Source of the DNA: Pseudomonadota bacterium
GTDB taxonomy: Bacteria; Pseudomonadota; Gammaproteobacteria; Burkholderiales; Burkholderiaceae_B
Length of the DNA stretch: 10,981 nt
Direction of reading: 5' to 3'
Assembly (NCBI GenBank): GCA_023432075.1
Contig: JAEYVD010000271.1
Location: 1 to 10,981, forward strand
Below the pieces are notes generated by a model that saw only the letters and a program-made list of their open reading frames with translations, was not told the DNA's origin and ran no database searches. This document shows positions 1 through 8,628 of this stretch, in pieces. Each line of letters starts with the position of its first letter. The first letter of the stretch is position 1. The position numbers and the translations under genes were made by a program.

Positions 1-209
1 TTCTTGCCGGCGATCTTCTCGACTTCGACCTGCCCGCACCAGCCCTCGACCGTGGCGGGCGCCAGCGGCAGGTCCTTGGACGCTTCGTACGTCAGCAGCG
101 CGCCCACTTCCTGCGACAGTTCACGGAAGCTCTTGGTACTGAGGTCGGCGCGCCGCATGATCCCGAGCTTGTGGCGGATCAGCGGATGGCGGATTTCGTG
201 CACGGGCAT
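1..209 (-). CDS. upp: Uracil phosphoribosyltransferase, N-terminal part (cut by window edge)
   Basis: Pyrimidine salvage enzyme of the cytoplasm: it joins uracil to PRPP to give UMP and pyrophosphate. The 69 complete codons visible start [19 protein letters not shown] and continue through 'STKSFREL' and 'GALLTYEA'. These align residue by residue with the remembered start of E. coli Upp (KHPLVKHKLGLMR, STKRFREL, SLLTYEAT). The family is about 208 residues, so roughly a third is present; the PRPP-binding and uracil-binding parts lie beyond base 1. The ATG at 207-209 is preceded by GGAGAG (218-223 on the plus strand) at 8-nt spacing, a good ribosome binding site that fixes the start. It lies downstream of dacB on the same strand with a 122-nt gap, so it may be cotranscribed or have its own promoter. 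Identity is secure; only the missing C-terminus limits it. Confidence 0.95.
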   Translation of the reverse strand, partial: MPVHEIRHPLIRHKLGIMRRADLSTKSFRELSQEVGALLTYEASKDLPLAPATVEGWCGQVEVEKIAGK

Positions 210-269
210 GTGCGTAACTCTCCAGAGTATTTGTTGGTCAGAATGCTTTTGGCCTCAGGCGGACCCGGC

Positions 270-292
270 GCGGCGCAGCGCACCTGCGCCGC
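270..292 (-). other. Perfect 9-bp hairpin in the dacB-upp gap
   Basis: GCGGCGCAG (270-278) and CTGCGCCGC (284-292) are exact inverted repeats around a 5-nt loop. The hairpin lies about 40 nt past the dacB stop and about 60 nt before the upp start. No T-run follows on the minus strand, so it is not a classical intrinsic terminator. It could be an mRNA 3'-end stabiliser for dacB, a weak terminator, or part of the upp leader. The rest of the 210-331 gap shows only the upp ribosome binding site. Confidence 0.5.
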
Positions 293-331
293 CCGCTCGC
301 GAGCCACACGAGAGGATCGTAATCGTTTTGG

Positions 332-1780
332 CTATTGTTCGGCGAGCCAGGAGATCAAGGCGTCGTCAAAGGCGCGGACGGCGCCTGCCTGCTCGTGGTT
401 CACGATGCTGACGACCACGTAGCGCTTGCCGCTGGCCCCCAGCACGTAACCGGCGATCGAGCGCACGTCGCGCAGCGAGCCGGTCTTCAGGTGGGCCATG
501 CCGAGCGTGCCGTTGCCCTTCAGGCGGCGGCGCACGGTGCCGTCCACGCCGGCGATGGCGAAGGACGAAATGTATTCCGGCATCACCGGCGAATTCCAGG
601 CCACGGTCAGCATCGACGCCAGGCTGTCCGCCGACACGCGGGCGTCGCGCGACAGGCCGGCGCCGTTGTCGATGACCAGTTCTGGCATGTCCAGCCCCTG
701 CTTGGCCAGGAGCTGCTTGGCCACTTCCTCGCTGCTGCCGACGGTGGCCGGACGGCGGCCCCGCTCGGCGCCCAGCGTCAGCAGCAGGGTGCGCGCCATG
801 ACGTTGTTGCTGCGCTTGTTGATCTGGCGGATCGCCTCGGCCAGCGTGGGCGAGTCGTGCGAGGCCAGCACCACCGCGTCGGCCGGCACCATGCCGGACC
901 GGCCCTGTCCCTTGAACGTGCCGCCCAGCTCCTTCCAGAGCATGCGGAAGACCTCGGTGGCGTATTCGGGCTGCGACAGCGCCAGGCGATACAGGCTGAA
1001 TTCGCCGCAGGAACCGGCCACCTTGCCGTTAACGCGGATGGTGACGCCCTGCTGGGTGATGAGCGGGTCGGTCGTGACCACCGGCGGGCCCGGACAGCGC
1101 ACATCGCTCCATTCGACCTGGCCTTCGATTTTCAGGCCCGGCAGCGGCGGGTCGATCAGCGGCACCCACTTGTTGGCGACAGGGTCCGGCGTGAACAGCA
1201 GCCGCAGCGCGCCAAAGCCCACCATCAGCGCGTCCGGGCTGGCGTTGTAGGCCCGGTCGGGCGCGCCGTCGAATGCGCCCGGGTCGGTCGCCACCTGGCC
1301 GAAGATGCTGCGGTCGATCACGAGATCGTTGATCTGCTTGACCCCGCGCAGGCGCAATTCGCGCAGCAGCGTCCACAGGTCCTGCATCAGGAATTGGGGA
1401 TCGCCCCCGGCCCGCAGGTACAGCGGCCCGGCCAGCACGCCCTTGGCGTCGGGGCGGGATCCCGGCGCCGTCATGAATTCGGTGCGCCAGACGTAGTTGG
1501 GGCCCAGCTCGGACAGCGCCGCCCAGGTCGTGACCAGTTTCATCACCGATGCGGGATTGCGGGCTTCCTTCGCGTTGAGCGCCACGAGCCGCGGGCCTCC
1601 GACCTCCTGGACCACCAGGGACAGCGAGCTGTCCGGCAGCTTGCTCGCCTTCCAGGCCTTGACCACATCGGGGGGCAATCCCGGAACCTGCGCAAAGACG
1701 GCGTGCGCGGCCAGGGCCAGGACACCGCCGGCCAGCCATTGCTTCAGTCCGCCCACCCGCCTGATCACTTGTCCCGTCAT
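332..1780 (-). CDS. dacB: D-alanyl-D-alanine carboxypeptidase/endopeptidase (PBP4, DacB family)
   Basis: Periplasmic low-molecular-mass penicillin-binding protein (peptidase S13) that trims terminal D-Ala from peptidoglycan and cuts peptide cross-links. From the ATG at 1778-1780 the protein is 482 residues, close to E. coli DacB (477). Residues 1-30 form a signal peptide: a basic start (RR, K), a hydrophobic core ([13 protein letters not shown]) and cleavage after AVFA. The three serine acyl-enzyme motifs are present: SVMK (S78-K81, nucleophile S78), SNN (324-326), and KTG (432-434). 'DNGAGLSR' (371-378) is also typical. The open frame extends 34 codons upstream, but that extension is Arg/Pro-rich and would bury the signal peptide, so 1780 is preferred. 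Only a weak GGGTGGG lies before it (1787-1793). It is divergent from queA and upstream of upp. Confidence 0.93.
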   Translation of the reverse strand: MTGQVIRRVGGLKQWLAGGVLALAAHAVFAQVPGLPPDVVKAWKASKLPDSSLSLVVQEVGGPRLVALNAKEARNPASVMKLVTTWAALSELGPNYVWRTEFMTAPGSRPDAKGVLAGPLYLRAGGDPQFLMQDLWTLLRELRLRGVKQINDLVIDRSIFGQVATDPGAFDGAPDRAYNASPDALMVGFGALRLLFTPDPVANKWVPLIDPPLPGLKIEGQVEWSDVRCPGPPVVTTDPLITQQGVTIRVNGKVAGSCGEFSLYRLALSQPEYATEVFRMLWKELGGTFKGQGRSGMVPADAVVLASHDSPTLAEAIRQINKRSNNVMARTLLLTLGAERGRRPATVGSSEEVAKQLLAKQGLDMPELVIDNGAGLSRDARVSADSLASMLTVAWNSPVMPEYISSFAIAGVDGTVRRRLKGNGTLGMAHLKTGSLRDVRSIAGYVLGASGKRYVVVSIVNHEQAGAVRAFDDALISWLAEQ

Positions 1781-1817
1781 GCCACGCCCACCCGGTTGCT
1801 CGTCCAGCAAAACCGAG

Positions 1818-1823
1818 AGCATA
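1818..1823 (-). promoter_or_regulatory. Candidate -10 box for dacB
   Basis: Read on the minus strand, TATGCT (4 of 6 to TATAAT) lies about 38 nt before the chosen dacB start and would give a leader of about 30 nt. No convincing -35 hexamer sits 16-18 nt upstream, so this is tentative. It lies inside the rejected N-terminal extension of the dacB frame, which is consistent with the later start. Confidence 0.25.
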
Positions 1824-1926
1824 CAAAACCTGGGCGGGTTGCGGGCGGCGCGAGGCCGCCCCGAGCGCCGGAGAAGACGCATTTATTTGCGCCAGCCCCT
1901 GTTCCGCCCCTATTAACCGTCCCCAT

Positions 1927-1932
1927 TACAAT
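1927..1932 (+). promoter_or_regulatory. Candidate -10 box for queA-tgt
   Basis: TACAAT (5 of 6 to TATAAT) stands 51 nt before the GTG chosen as the queA start. No strong -35 is seen; TTCCGC (1902-1907) is 19 nt upstream and weak. Transcription would begin near 1939, essentially on the upstream in-frame TTG, which argues for the GTG at 1984 as the true start. The same hexamer occurs in the yajC promoter (4311-4316). Confidence 0.4.
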
Positions 1933-1983
1933 AGCCGGTTGCCCCAGACCCGCCCGACGGGTCCCACTCATCCCGATACCCGC

Positions 1984-4175
<2,192 letters not shown>

Positions 4176-4176
4176 T

Positions 4177-4211
4177 CCGGTAAAAAAGCCGCCGCCGGGG
4201 GCTTTTTCCGG
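4177..4211 (+). terminator. Intrinsic-type terminator after tgt
   Basis: AAAAAGCC (4183-4190) pairs exactly with GGCTTTTT (4200-4207) around a 9-nt loop; outer CCGG blocks (4177-4180 and 4208-4211) can extend the stem past a 2-nt bulge. The T-run is in the 3' arm rather than after it. It lies right after the tgt stop and would end the queA-tgt transcript, at least partly. Confidence 0.65.
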
Positions 4212-4287
4212 CGGGTTTCGCCCCCATTTGACCAGGCACGCCGCCATTGCAGGCGACCGCCGCCTGGCGCTTGGGATGACGCCCTAG

Positions 4288-4316
4288 TTAAAGGCTGGCG
4301 ATAACCTATATACAAT
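4288..4316 (+). promoter_or_regulatory. Sigma70-type promoter for yajC-secD-secF
   Basis: TTAAAG (4288-4293) and TACAAT (4311-4316) are 17 bp apart, with an AT-rich stretch (CTATATACAAT) in an otherwise GC-rich region. Transcription from about 4323 would give a leader of about 85 nt before yajC. The -35 matches the consensus only 3 of 6, the -10 matches 5 of 6. Upstream, the rest of the 232-bp gap has a small 6-bp inverted repeat (CAGGCG 4250-4255 / CGCCTG 4261-4266) and nothing else that I can name. Confidence 0.6.
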
Positions 4317-4407
4317 AGTCGGCTTGCCCTATCCATGGCTCGCGCGGGGATGGGCGCATTAAAAACATAGCGATAAACCCAAACAGACTCAAACGCAGGA
4401 GAATTCA

Positions 4408-4752
4408 ATGTCCGTTATCGATACCGCCAGCCTCGTCGTGGCCCAGGCCGCCGCTCCCGAAGGCAATGCGCTGATGGGCATGCTGCCCATCATCCTGATG
4501 TTCGTGATCCTCTACTTCCTGATGATCCGTCCGCAGATGAAGCGCCAGAAGGAACACCGCAACCTGATCGCGGCCCTGGCCAAGGGCGACGAAGTCGTCA
4601 CCGCCGGCGGCCTGCTCGGCAAGGTCACCAAGGTCAACGACAGCTACGTCACCGTCGAAGTCTCCGAACTGGCCGACAAGCCCGTCGAAGTCATCATGCA
4701 GAAGTCGTCGGTGTCGACCGTCCTGCCCAAGGGAACCATCAAGGCCCTGTAA
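4408..4752 (+). CDS. yajC: Sec translocon accessory subunit YajC
   Basis: Small inner-membrane protein that binds SecD-SecF and the SecYEG channel, with a helper role in protein export. The 114 residues show the family plan: a short N-terminus, one membrane helix (about 23-40, LPIILMFVILYFLMI), then the signature 'IRPQMKRQKEH' (40-50) and a soluble domain with 'KGDEVVTAGGLLGKV' (59-73). E. coli YajC is 110 residues. AGGAG at 4397-4401, 6 nt before the ATG, is a strong ribosome binding site and makes the start certain. It is the first gene of the yajC-secD-secF unit and has its own upstream promoter, so it need not depend on queA-tgt transcription as the classical E. coli order does. A strong hairpin follows within 10 nt of the stop. 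Confidence 0.97.
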   Translation: MSVIDTASLVVAQAAAPEGNALMGMLPIILMFVILYFLMIRPQMKRQKEHRNLIAALAKGDEVVTAGGLLGKVTKVNDSYVTVEVSELADKPVEVIMQKSSVSTVLPKGTIKAL

Positions 4753-4761
4753 GCGTCCCAG

Positions 4762-4782
4762 AAGAGCCCCATCGGGGCTCTT
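4762..4782 (+). terminator. Hairpin after yajC, possible partial terminator
   Basis: AAGAGCCCC (4762-4770) and GGGGCTCTT (4774-4782) form a perfect 9-bp stem with a 3-nt loop. The following sequence TTGTCCT is poor in T, so read-through into secD is likely. It may act as an attenuator that lowers secD-secF relative to yajC, or protect the 3' end of a yajC message. Confidence 0.55.
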
Positions 4783-4801
4783 GTCCTAGAAGGCGCCTAC
4801 C

Positions 4802-4829
4802 GCCGCCCGCCGCGTTTCGCCCGGGCGGC
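4802..4829 (+). other. Second hairpin in the yajC-secD gap
   Basis: GCCGCCCG (4802-4809) and CGGGCGGC (4822-4829) are exact 8-bp inverted repeats with a 12-nt loop, 31 nt before the secD start. No T-run follows. It could shape the secD leader; it could also be a chance product of GC-rich DNA. Confidence 0.35.
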
Positions 4830-4860
4830 CCTTTCATCTCTTTCAATGAAGTAGCCGGCA

Positions 4861-6741
4861 ATGAACCGCTATCCCCTCTGGAAGTACATTACGGTCCTGG
4901 TCGCGGTCCTCATTGGCCTGCTGTACACGCTGCCCAATTTCTACGGCGAATCCCCCGCCGTCCAGGTGTCCAGCGCCAAGGCCACGGTCAAGGTCGACAC
5001 CGCCGTGTTGGCGCGCGTCGAACAGATCCTGGCCGACGCCAAGATTCCCAACGACGGCGCCTATTTCGAACTGAACGGCACGCTCGGCACCGTTCGCGCC
5101 CGCTTCCCGTCGACCGACGTGCAGTTGCAGGCCCGCGACCTGATCGAAAAATCGCTCAATACCGTTCCTGGCGACCCGCAATACACCGTGGCGCTGAACC
5201 TTTTGCCCGCCTCGCCGCCCTGGATGCGCGCCCTGGGCTGGTTCGCTCCCAAGCCCATGTACCTGGGCCTGGACCTTCGCGGCGGCGTGCACTTCCTGCT
5301 GCAGGTCGACATGCAGGGCGCCCTGACTGCCCGCTACGACTCGCTGGCAGCCGACGTGCGCTCGGTCCTGCGCGACCAGAAGGTCCCCGTTGCCGGCGTC
5401 GAACGCTCCGGCATGGGCATTGCCGCCACCTTCGCCAATTCCGACGACCGCGACCGCGCCATCTCGACGCTGCGCTCGCGCCTGCCTGACCTGGAATTCA
5501 CCGAACGCGAAGAAAACGGCAAGCAGCTGCTGATGGCCGCCCTGAACCCGGCCGCCGTCACCCGCGTGCAGGATTCCGCGCTCAAGCAGAACATCAACAC
5601 GTTGCACAACCGCATCAACGAGCTGGGCGTGGCCGAACCGGTCATCCAGCAGCAGGGGTCGGACCGCATCGTGGTGCAGTTGCCCGGCGTGCAGGACGTG
5701 GCCAAGGCCAAGGAACTGCTGGGCCGCACCGCCACGCTGGAAATCCGCATGGTCGACGACTCCCCCGCCGCGCAGGCCGCGTTGCTGGGCGGCAGCGTCC
5801 CGTTTGGTCTGGAGCGCTACAACGACCGCGACGGCCGTCCCATCCTGGTCCGCCGCCAGGTCATCCTGACCGGTGAAAACCTGCAGGACGCCCAGCCCGG
5901 CCGCGATTCGCAGACCCAGCAGGCCGCCGTCCACCTGACGCTCGATTCCAAGGGCGCCCGCATCTTCCGCGACGTCACGCGCGACAACATCAACAAGCGC
6001 ATGGCCATCCTGCTGTTTGAAAACGGCAAGGGCGAAGTGGTCACGGCGCCCGTCATCCGCGGCGAAATCGCGGGCGGTCAGGTGCAGATCTCGGGCAGCA
6101 TGACCTCCGAGGAAGCCGCCGACACCGCCCTGTTGCTGCGCGCCGGCGCGCTGGCCGCGCCGATGTCCATCATCGAGGAACGCACCATCGGCCCGAGCCT
6201 TGGCGCCGACAACATTTCCAAGGGCTTCTACTCGACGCTGTACGGCTTCCTGGCGATCGCCGCGTTCATCATCATCTACTACCACCTGTTCGGCGTGTTC
6301 TCCACGATCGGCCTGACGTTCAACGTGCTGCTGCTGCTGGCGCTCCTGTCCATGCTGCAGGCCACGCTGACGCTGCCCGGCATCGCGGCCATTGCGCTGA
6401 CACTGGGCATGGCCATTGACTCGAACGTGCTGATCAACGAGCGCATACGCGAAGAACTGCGCGCGGGGGCCACACCTCAGCAGGCCATCCATCATGGTTT
6501 CGAACGCGCTTGGGGCACCATTCTTGACTCGAACCTGACCACGCTGATCGTGGGTCTGGCGCTGCTGGCGTTCGGTTCGGGCCCGATCCGGGGCTTCGCG
6601 GTGGTTCACTGCCTGGGCATCCTGACCTCGATGTTCTCGTCGGTCGTGGGCGTGCGCGCGCTGGCCAATCTGTACTACGGCCGCAAGAAGAAGCTCACCT
6701 CGATCTCCATCGGCGAAGTCTGGAAGCCGAAGGCAAACTGA
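4861..6741 (+). CDS. secD: Protein translocase subunit SecD
   Basis: Large RND-like subunit of the SecDF complex, which uses the proton gradient to pull exported proteins to the periplasmic side. The 626-residue protein (E. coli 615) has membrane helix 1 (about 8-24), a large periplasmic region to about residue 450 beginning with the SecD signature 'LGLDLRGGVHFLLQVD' (135-150), 'GRTATLEIR' (288-296), and 'GALAAPMSIIEERTIGPSLG' (429-448). Five further membrane helices follow between about 455 and 603. Helix 4 ends in 'GMAIDSNVLINERIREE' (516-532); D520 corresponds to the proton-pathway aspartate D519 of E. coli. All expected landmarks are intact. The start is set by the typical MNRYPLWKY beginning; the Shine-Dalgarno is weak (GAAG, 4849-4852). 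It lies 108 bp after yajC and 54 bp before secF. Confidence 0.98.
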   Translation: MNRYPLWKYITVLVAVLIGLLYTLPNFYGESPAVQVSSAKATVKVDTAVLARVEQILADAKIPNDGAYFELNGTLGTVRARFPSTDVQLQARDLIEKSLNTVPGDPQYTVALNLLPASPPWMRALGWFAPKPMYLGLDLRGGVHFLLQVDMQGALTARYDSLAADVRSVLRDQKVPVAGVERSGMGIAATFANSDDRDRAISTLRSRLPDLEFTEREENGKQLLMAALNPAAVTRVQDSALKQNINTLHNRINELGVAEPVIQQQGSDRIVVQLPGVQDVAKAKELLGRTATLEIRMVDDSPAAQAALLGGSVPFGLERYNDRDGRPILVRRQVILTGENLQDAQPGRDSQTQQAAVHLTLDSKGARIFRDVTRDNINKRMAILLFENGKGEVVTAPVIRGEIAGGQVQISGSMTSEEAADTALLLRAGALAAPMSIIEERTIGPSLGADNISKGFYSTLYGFLAIAAFIIIYYHLFGVFSTIGLTFNVLLLLALLSMLQATLTLPGIAAIALTLGMAIDSNVLINERIREELRAGATPQQAIHHGFERAWGTILDSNLTTLIVGLALLAFGSGPIRGFAVVHCLGILTSMFSSVVGVRALANLYYGRKKKLTSISIGEVWKPKAN

Positions 6742-6747
6742 AAATAG

Positions 6748-6771
6748 GGCGGACGGCCGCAGCCGTCCGCC
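6748..6771 (+). other. Strong intercistronic hairpin between secD and secF
   Basis: GGCGGACGGC (6748-6757) and GCCGTCCGCC (6762-6771) form a perfect 10-bp stem with a CGCA loop, seven bases past the secD stop and about 25 nt before secF. No T-run follows, so it is not an intrinsic terminator. An mRNA-stabilising or processing element that sets the SecD:SecF ratio is an inference. Confidence 0.55.
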
Positions 6772-6795
6772 GCTGCAAAGAACCGAAGGCGAAAA

Positions 6796-7731
6796 ATGGA
6801 ATTTTTCCGGATTCACCGCACCATCCCGTTCATGCGCCATGCCCTGGTGCTGAACATCATCAGTCTCGTCACGTTCCTGCTGGCGGTCTTCTTCATCGTC
6901 ACCCGCGGCTTTCACCTGTCGATCGAGTTCACCGGCGGCACGGTCATGGAAGTCAACTACGCCCAGACGGCGCAGCTTGAAAACGTGCGCGGCGTGGTAT
7001 CCAAGCTGGGCTACACCGACTTCCAGGTCCAGAACTTCGGCACGTCGCACGACGTCATGATCCGCCTGCCCCTGCAGGAAGGCCAGACGTCCGCCACGCA
7101 AAGCGAGACCGTCATGGCCGCGCTGAAGGCCGCCGATTCGGGTGTGGAACTGCGCCGCGTCGAATTTGTGGGCCCGCAGGTCGGCCAGGAACTGCTGCAC
7201 AACGGCCTCATGGCGCTGCTCGTCGTGGTGATCGGCATCATGGTCTACCTGGGCTTCCGCTTCGAATGGAAGTTCGCGGTGGCCGGCGTGATCGCCAACC
7301 TGCACGACGTGGTCATCATCCTGGGCTTCTTCGCGTTCTTCCAATGGGAGTTCTCGCTGGCGGTGCTGGCCGGCGTGCTGGCCGTGCTGGGCTACTCCGT
7401 GAACGAATCCGTGGTCATCATGGACCGGATCCGCGAAAACTTCCGCAAGTACCGCAAGGCGGACGTGCACGAAGTCATCAACAGCGCCATCACCCAGACC
7501 ATCTCGCGGACCATCATCACCCACGGTTCGACCCAGATGATGGTGCTGGCCATGCTGTTCTTCGGCGGCCCCACCCTGCACTACTTCGCCATGGCCCTGA
7601 CCATCGGCATCTGGTTCGGCATCTACTCGTCGGTGTTCGTCGCCGCCGCGCTGGCCATGTGGATGGGCGTCAAGCGCGAAGACCTGATCAAGCCGGTCAA
7701 GAAGGAAGGCGAGGAAGGCGAAGTCGCCTGA
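6796..7731 (+). CDS. secF: Protein translocase subunit SecF
   Basis: Partner of SecD in the inner membrane, forming the proton-driven SecDF pulling machine. The 311-residue protein (E. coli 323) has helix 1 (about 17-36), the short periplasmic domain with 'SIEFTGGT' (42-49, the SecF form of the D/E-F-x-GG motif), the link 'VEFVGPQVGQEL' (122-133), and five more helices (about 136-153, 161-181, 187-209, 245-263, 267-290). 'GYSVNESVVIMDRIREN' (199-215) carries D210, matching the conserved D213 of E. coli SecF, followed by FRKYRK. The C-terminal tail is charged (KKEGEEGEVA). The ATG follows GAAGGCG (6785-6791) at short spacing. It is the last gene of the operon; a strong terminator starts 22 nt after its stop. 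Confidence 0.98.
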   Translation: MEFFRIHRTIPFMRHALVLNIISLVTFLLAVFFIVTRGFHLSIEFTGGTVMEVNYAQTAQLENVRGVVSKLGYTDFQVQNFGTSHDVMIRLPLQEGQTSATQSETVMAALKAADSGVELRRVEFVGPQVGQELLHNGLMALLVVVIGIMVYLGFRFEWKFAVAGVIANLHDVVIILGFFAFFQWEFSLAVLAGVLAVLGYSVNESVVIMDRIRENFRKYRKADVHEVINSAITQTISRTIITHGSTQMMVLAMLFFGGPTLHYFAMALTIGIWFGIYSSVFVAAALAMWMGVKREDLIKPVKKEGEEGEVA

Positions 7732-7753
7732 TTGCCCCGGCCCTGACACCAAG

Positions 7754-7783
7754 AACCCGTCGCTTGCGACGGGTTTTTCTTTT
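7754..7783 (+). terminator. Intrinsic terminator of the yajC-secD-secF operon
   Basis: AACCCGTCG (7754-7762) and CGACGGGTT (7767-7775) form a perfect 9-bp stem with a CTTG loop, followed directly by TTTCTTTT. This is a textbook Rho-independent terminator and separates secF from the toxin-antitoxin pair. Confidence 0.92.
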
Positions 7784-7851
7784 GGGGCATGGGAATTTGC
7801 GGTTCGCACGAATAGCCTGCTTCAGTATCCCCGGTTAGTTTGTCCGATTCC

Positions 7852-7863
7852 CCGCCAAGGCGG
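7852..7863. promoter_or_regulatory. Palindrome CCGCC-AA-GGCGG upstream of the toxin promoter
   Basis: A perfect 12-bp palindrome with an AA centre abuts the TTGATA hexamer. Its centre is 23 bp from the centre of the second palindrome (7872-7889), which has the same AA centre. It could be an accessory operator half or a chance repeat in GC-rich DNA. Confidence 0.3.
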
Positions 7864-7891
7864 TTGATATCTATATCTGAACAGGTATATT
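7864..7891 (+). promoter_or_regulatory. Promoter of the toxin-antitoxin pair
   Basis: TTGATA (7864-7869; 5 of 6 to TTGACA) and TATATT (7886-7891; 5 of 6 to TATAAT) are 16 bp apart. This is the best sigma70-like pair in the window. Transcription would start near 7898, which is just after the toxin ATG at 7893, so either the true start point is different or the toxin start must be reconsidered. Confidence 0.5.
7872..7889. promoter_or_regulatory. Candidate operator for autoregulation by the antitoxin
   Basis: TATATCTG-AA-CAGGTATA: two 8-bp arms match at 7 of 8 positions around an AA centre. It lies within the promoter spacer and over the -10 box, where a bound HTH dimer would block RNA polymerase. 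A 5-bp inverted repeat GATAT-CT-ATATC (7866-7877) partly overlaps it. Autorepression through such sites is usual for XRE-type antitoxins; binding here is inferred. Confidence 0.5.
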
Positions 7892-7892
7892 C

Positions 7893-8261
7893 ATGTGGAC
7901 GGACAAGCCCAAGTTACTTTTCTGGGAGGGATCTTCCAGAAAGGATTTCAAGACATTCCCGGTGCCCGTGCAAAAGCGCATGGGGATGTCGCTGTACACC
8001 TTGCAATGCGGCCGTTGGCCTGATGCCGCAAAGGCCATGAAGGGACTTGGGTCCGGCGTGTACGAACTGGTCGACGCCGAGCGGGGCAATGCTTACCGCA
8101 TCGCATATGCAATGAAGATCGACACAGCCATCCATGTCCTCCACGCATTTCAGAAAAAATCCAGATCCGGCATCAGTACGCCGCAAAGCGACCTAGATCT
8201 CATTTCTCGCCGGCTCAAGCGGGCAATATCTCGCCAACACCTGGCCCGGAGCGCTCCATGA
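7893..8261 (+). CDS. Type II toxin, RelE/HigB superfamily (phage Gp49-like)
   Basis: Probable mRNA-cutting toxin that acts on translating ribosomes. The 122 residues show the Gp49-like pattern: 'KPKLLFWEGSSRKDFKTFP' (5-23), 'KAMKGLGSGVYEL' (47-59), 'AYRIAYA' with R69 (67-73) and the hallmark 'HVLHAFQKKS' (81-90), then 'DLDLISRRLKRA' (100-111). The basic residues R69, K88 and K89 are of the kind used by RelE-fold RNases; their catalytic role here is inferred. The ATG at 7893 keeps the conserved N-terminal strand; its AGG (7883-7885) is a weak ribosome site. The stop overlaps the next gene (ATGA), giving the toxin-first order of HigBA-type pairs. Codons rare in the neighbours (TTA, CTA, AGA twice) and lower GC (about 56% by hand count, locally 43%) suggest horizontal gain. 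Family call is firm, cellular target is not. Confidence 0.88.
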   Translation: MWTDKPKLLFWEGSSRKDFKTFPVPVQKRMGMSLYTLQCGRWPDAAKAMKGLGSGVYELVDAERGNAYRIAYAMKIDTAIHVLHAFQKKSRSGISTPQSDLDLISRRLKRAISRQHLARSAP

Positions 8262-8575
8262 CAAGCCACCACAATCCCGGCACGCAGAACGTGCTTTACG
8301 ACCTCGGCTTTGAAGACGCAGCGGAGCTGACCGCCAAGGTCCAATTGGCCATCCGATTCAACGACTTGATCGACGAGCGCGGCCTGAACCAGCGCGAGGT
8401 CGCCGCGCTGACTGGTATGACGCAGCCCAAGGTGTCTCAGATCCGGAGGTACAAGCTCCAGAACATTTCTCTGGAACGGGTCATGCAGGCGTTGGTTGCG
8501 CTGGACCAGCGCGTCGAAATCCGGGTGCGCAAGGCACGCCGGCCCGAGGCGGCCGGCATCTCCGTCGCTGCCTGA
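8258..8575 (+). CDS. XRE-family HTH antitoxin
   Basis: DNA-binding antitoxin paired with the upstream toxin: it should bind and silence the toxin and repress their shared promoter. The 105 residues hold one helix-turn-helix domain: helix around 26-41 (AKVQLAIRFNDLIDER), then 'GLNQREVAALTGMTQPKVSQIRRYK' (42-66), where NQREVAALTG and TQPKVSQI are the scaffold and recognition helices. 'NVLYDLGFEDAAEL' (11-24) before it is typical of antitoxins found beside Gp49-like toxins (HTH_37 type). The last 15 residues, rich in R, P and A, are probably flexible. GGAG (8248-8251) lies 6 nt before the ATG, a much better ribosome site than that of the toxin, which would favour antitoxin synthesis. The start overlaps the toxin stop by ATGA. 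Confidence 0.9.
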   Translation: MTSHHNPGTQNVLYDLGFEDAAELTAKVQLAIRFNDLIDERGLNQREVAALTGMTQPKVSQIRRYKLQNISLERVMQALVALDQRVEIRVRKARRPEAAGISVAA

Positions 8576-8628
8576 CGTTCGCGCTTTTTCCCTGATCCCC
8601 GCGTACACCTGCGCGAGCATTAGTTACC

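Noticed and set aside
1781..1882. 34-codon N-terminal extension of dacB
   Set aside because: Arg/Pro/Gly-rich, unlike any DacB start, and it would place the signal peptide inside the protein. A candidate -10 box lies within it.
4843..7809. A 988-codon open frame on the minus strand across secD and secF
   Set aside because: It is antisense to two intact, unmistakable genes. The His/Asp/Gln/Gly/Arg-rich translation has no recognisable domain, and long antisense frames are common in GC-biased genes.
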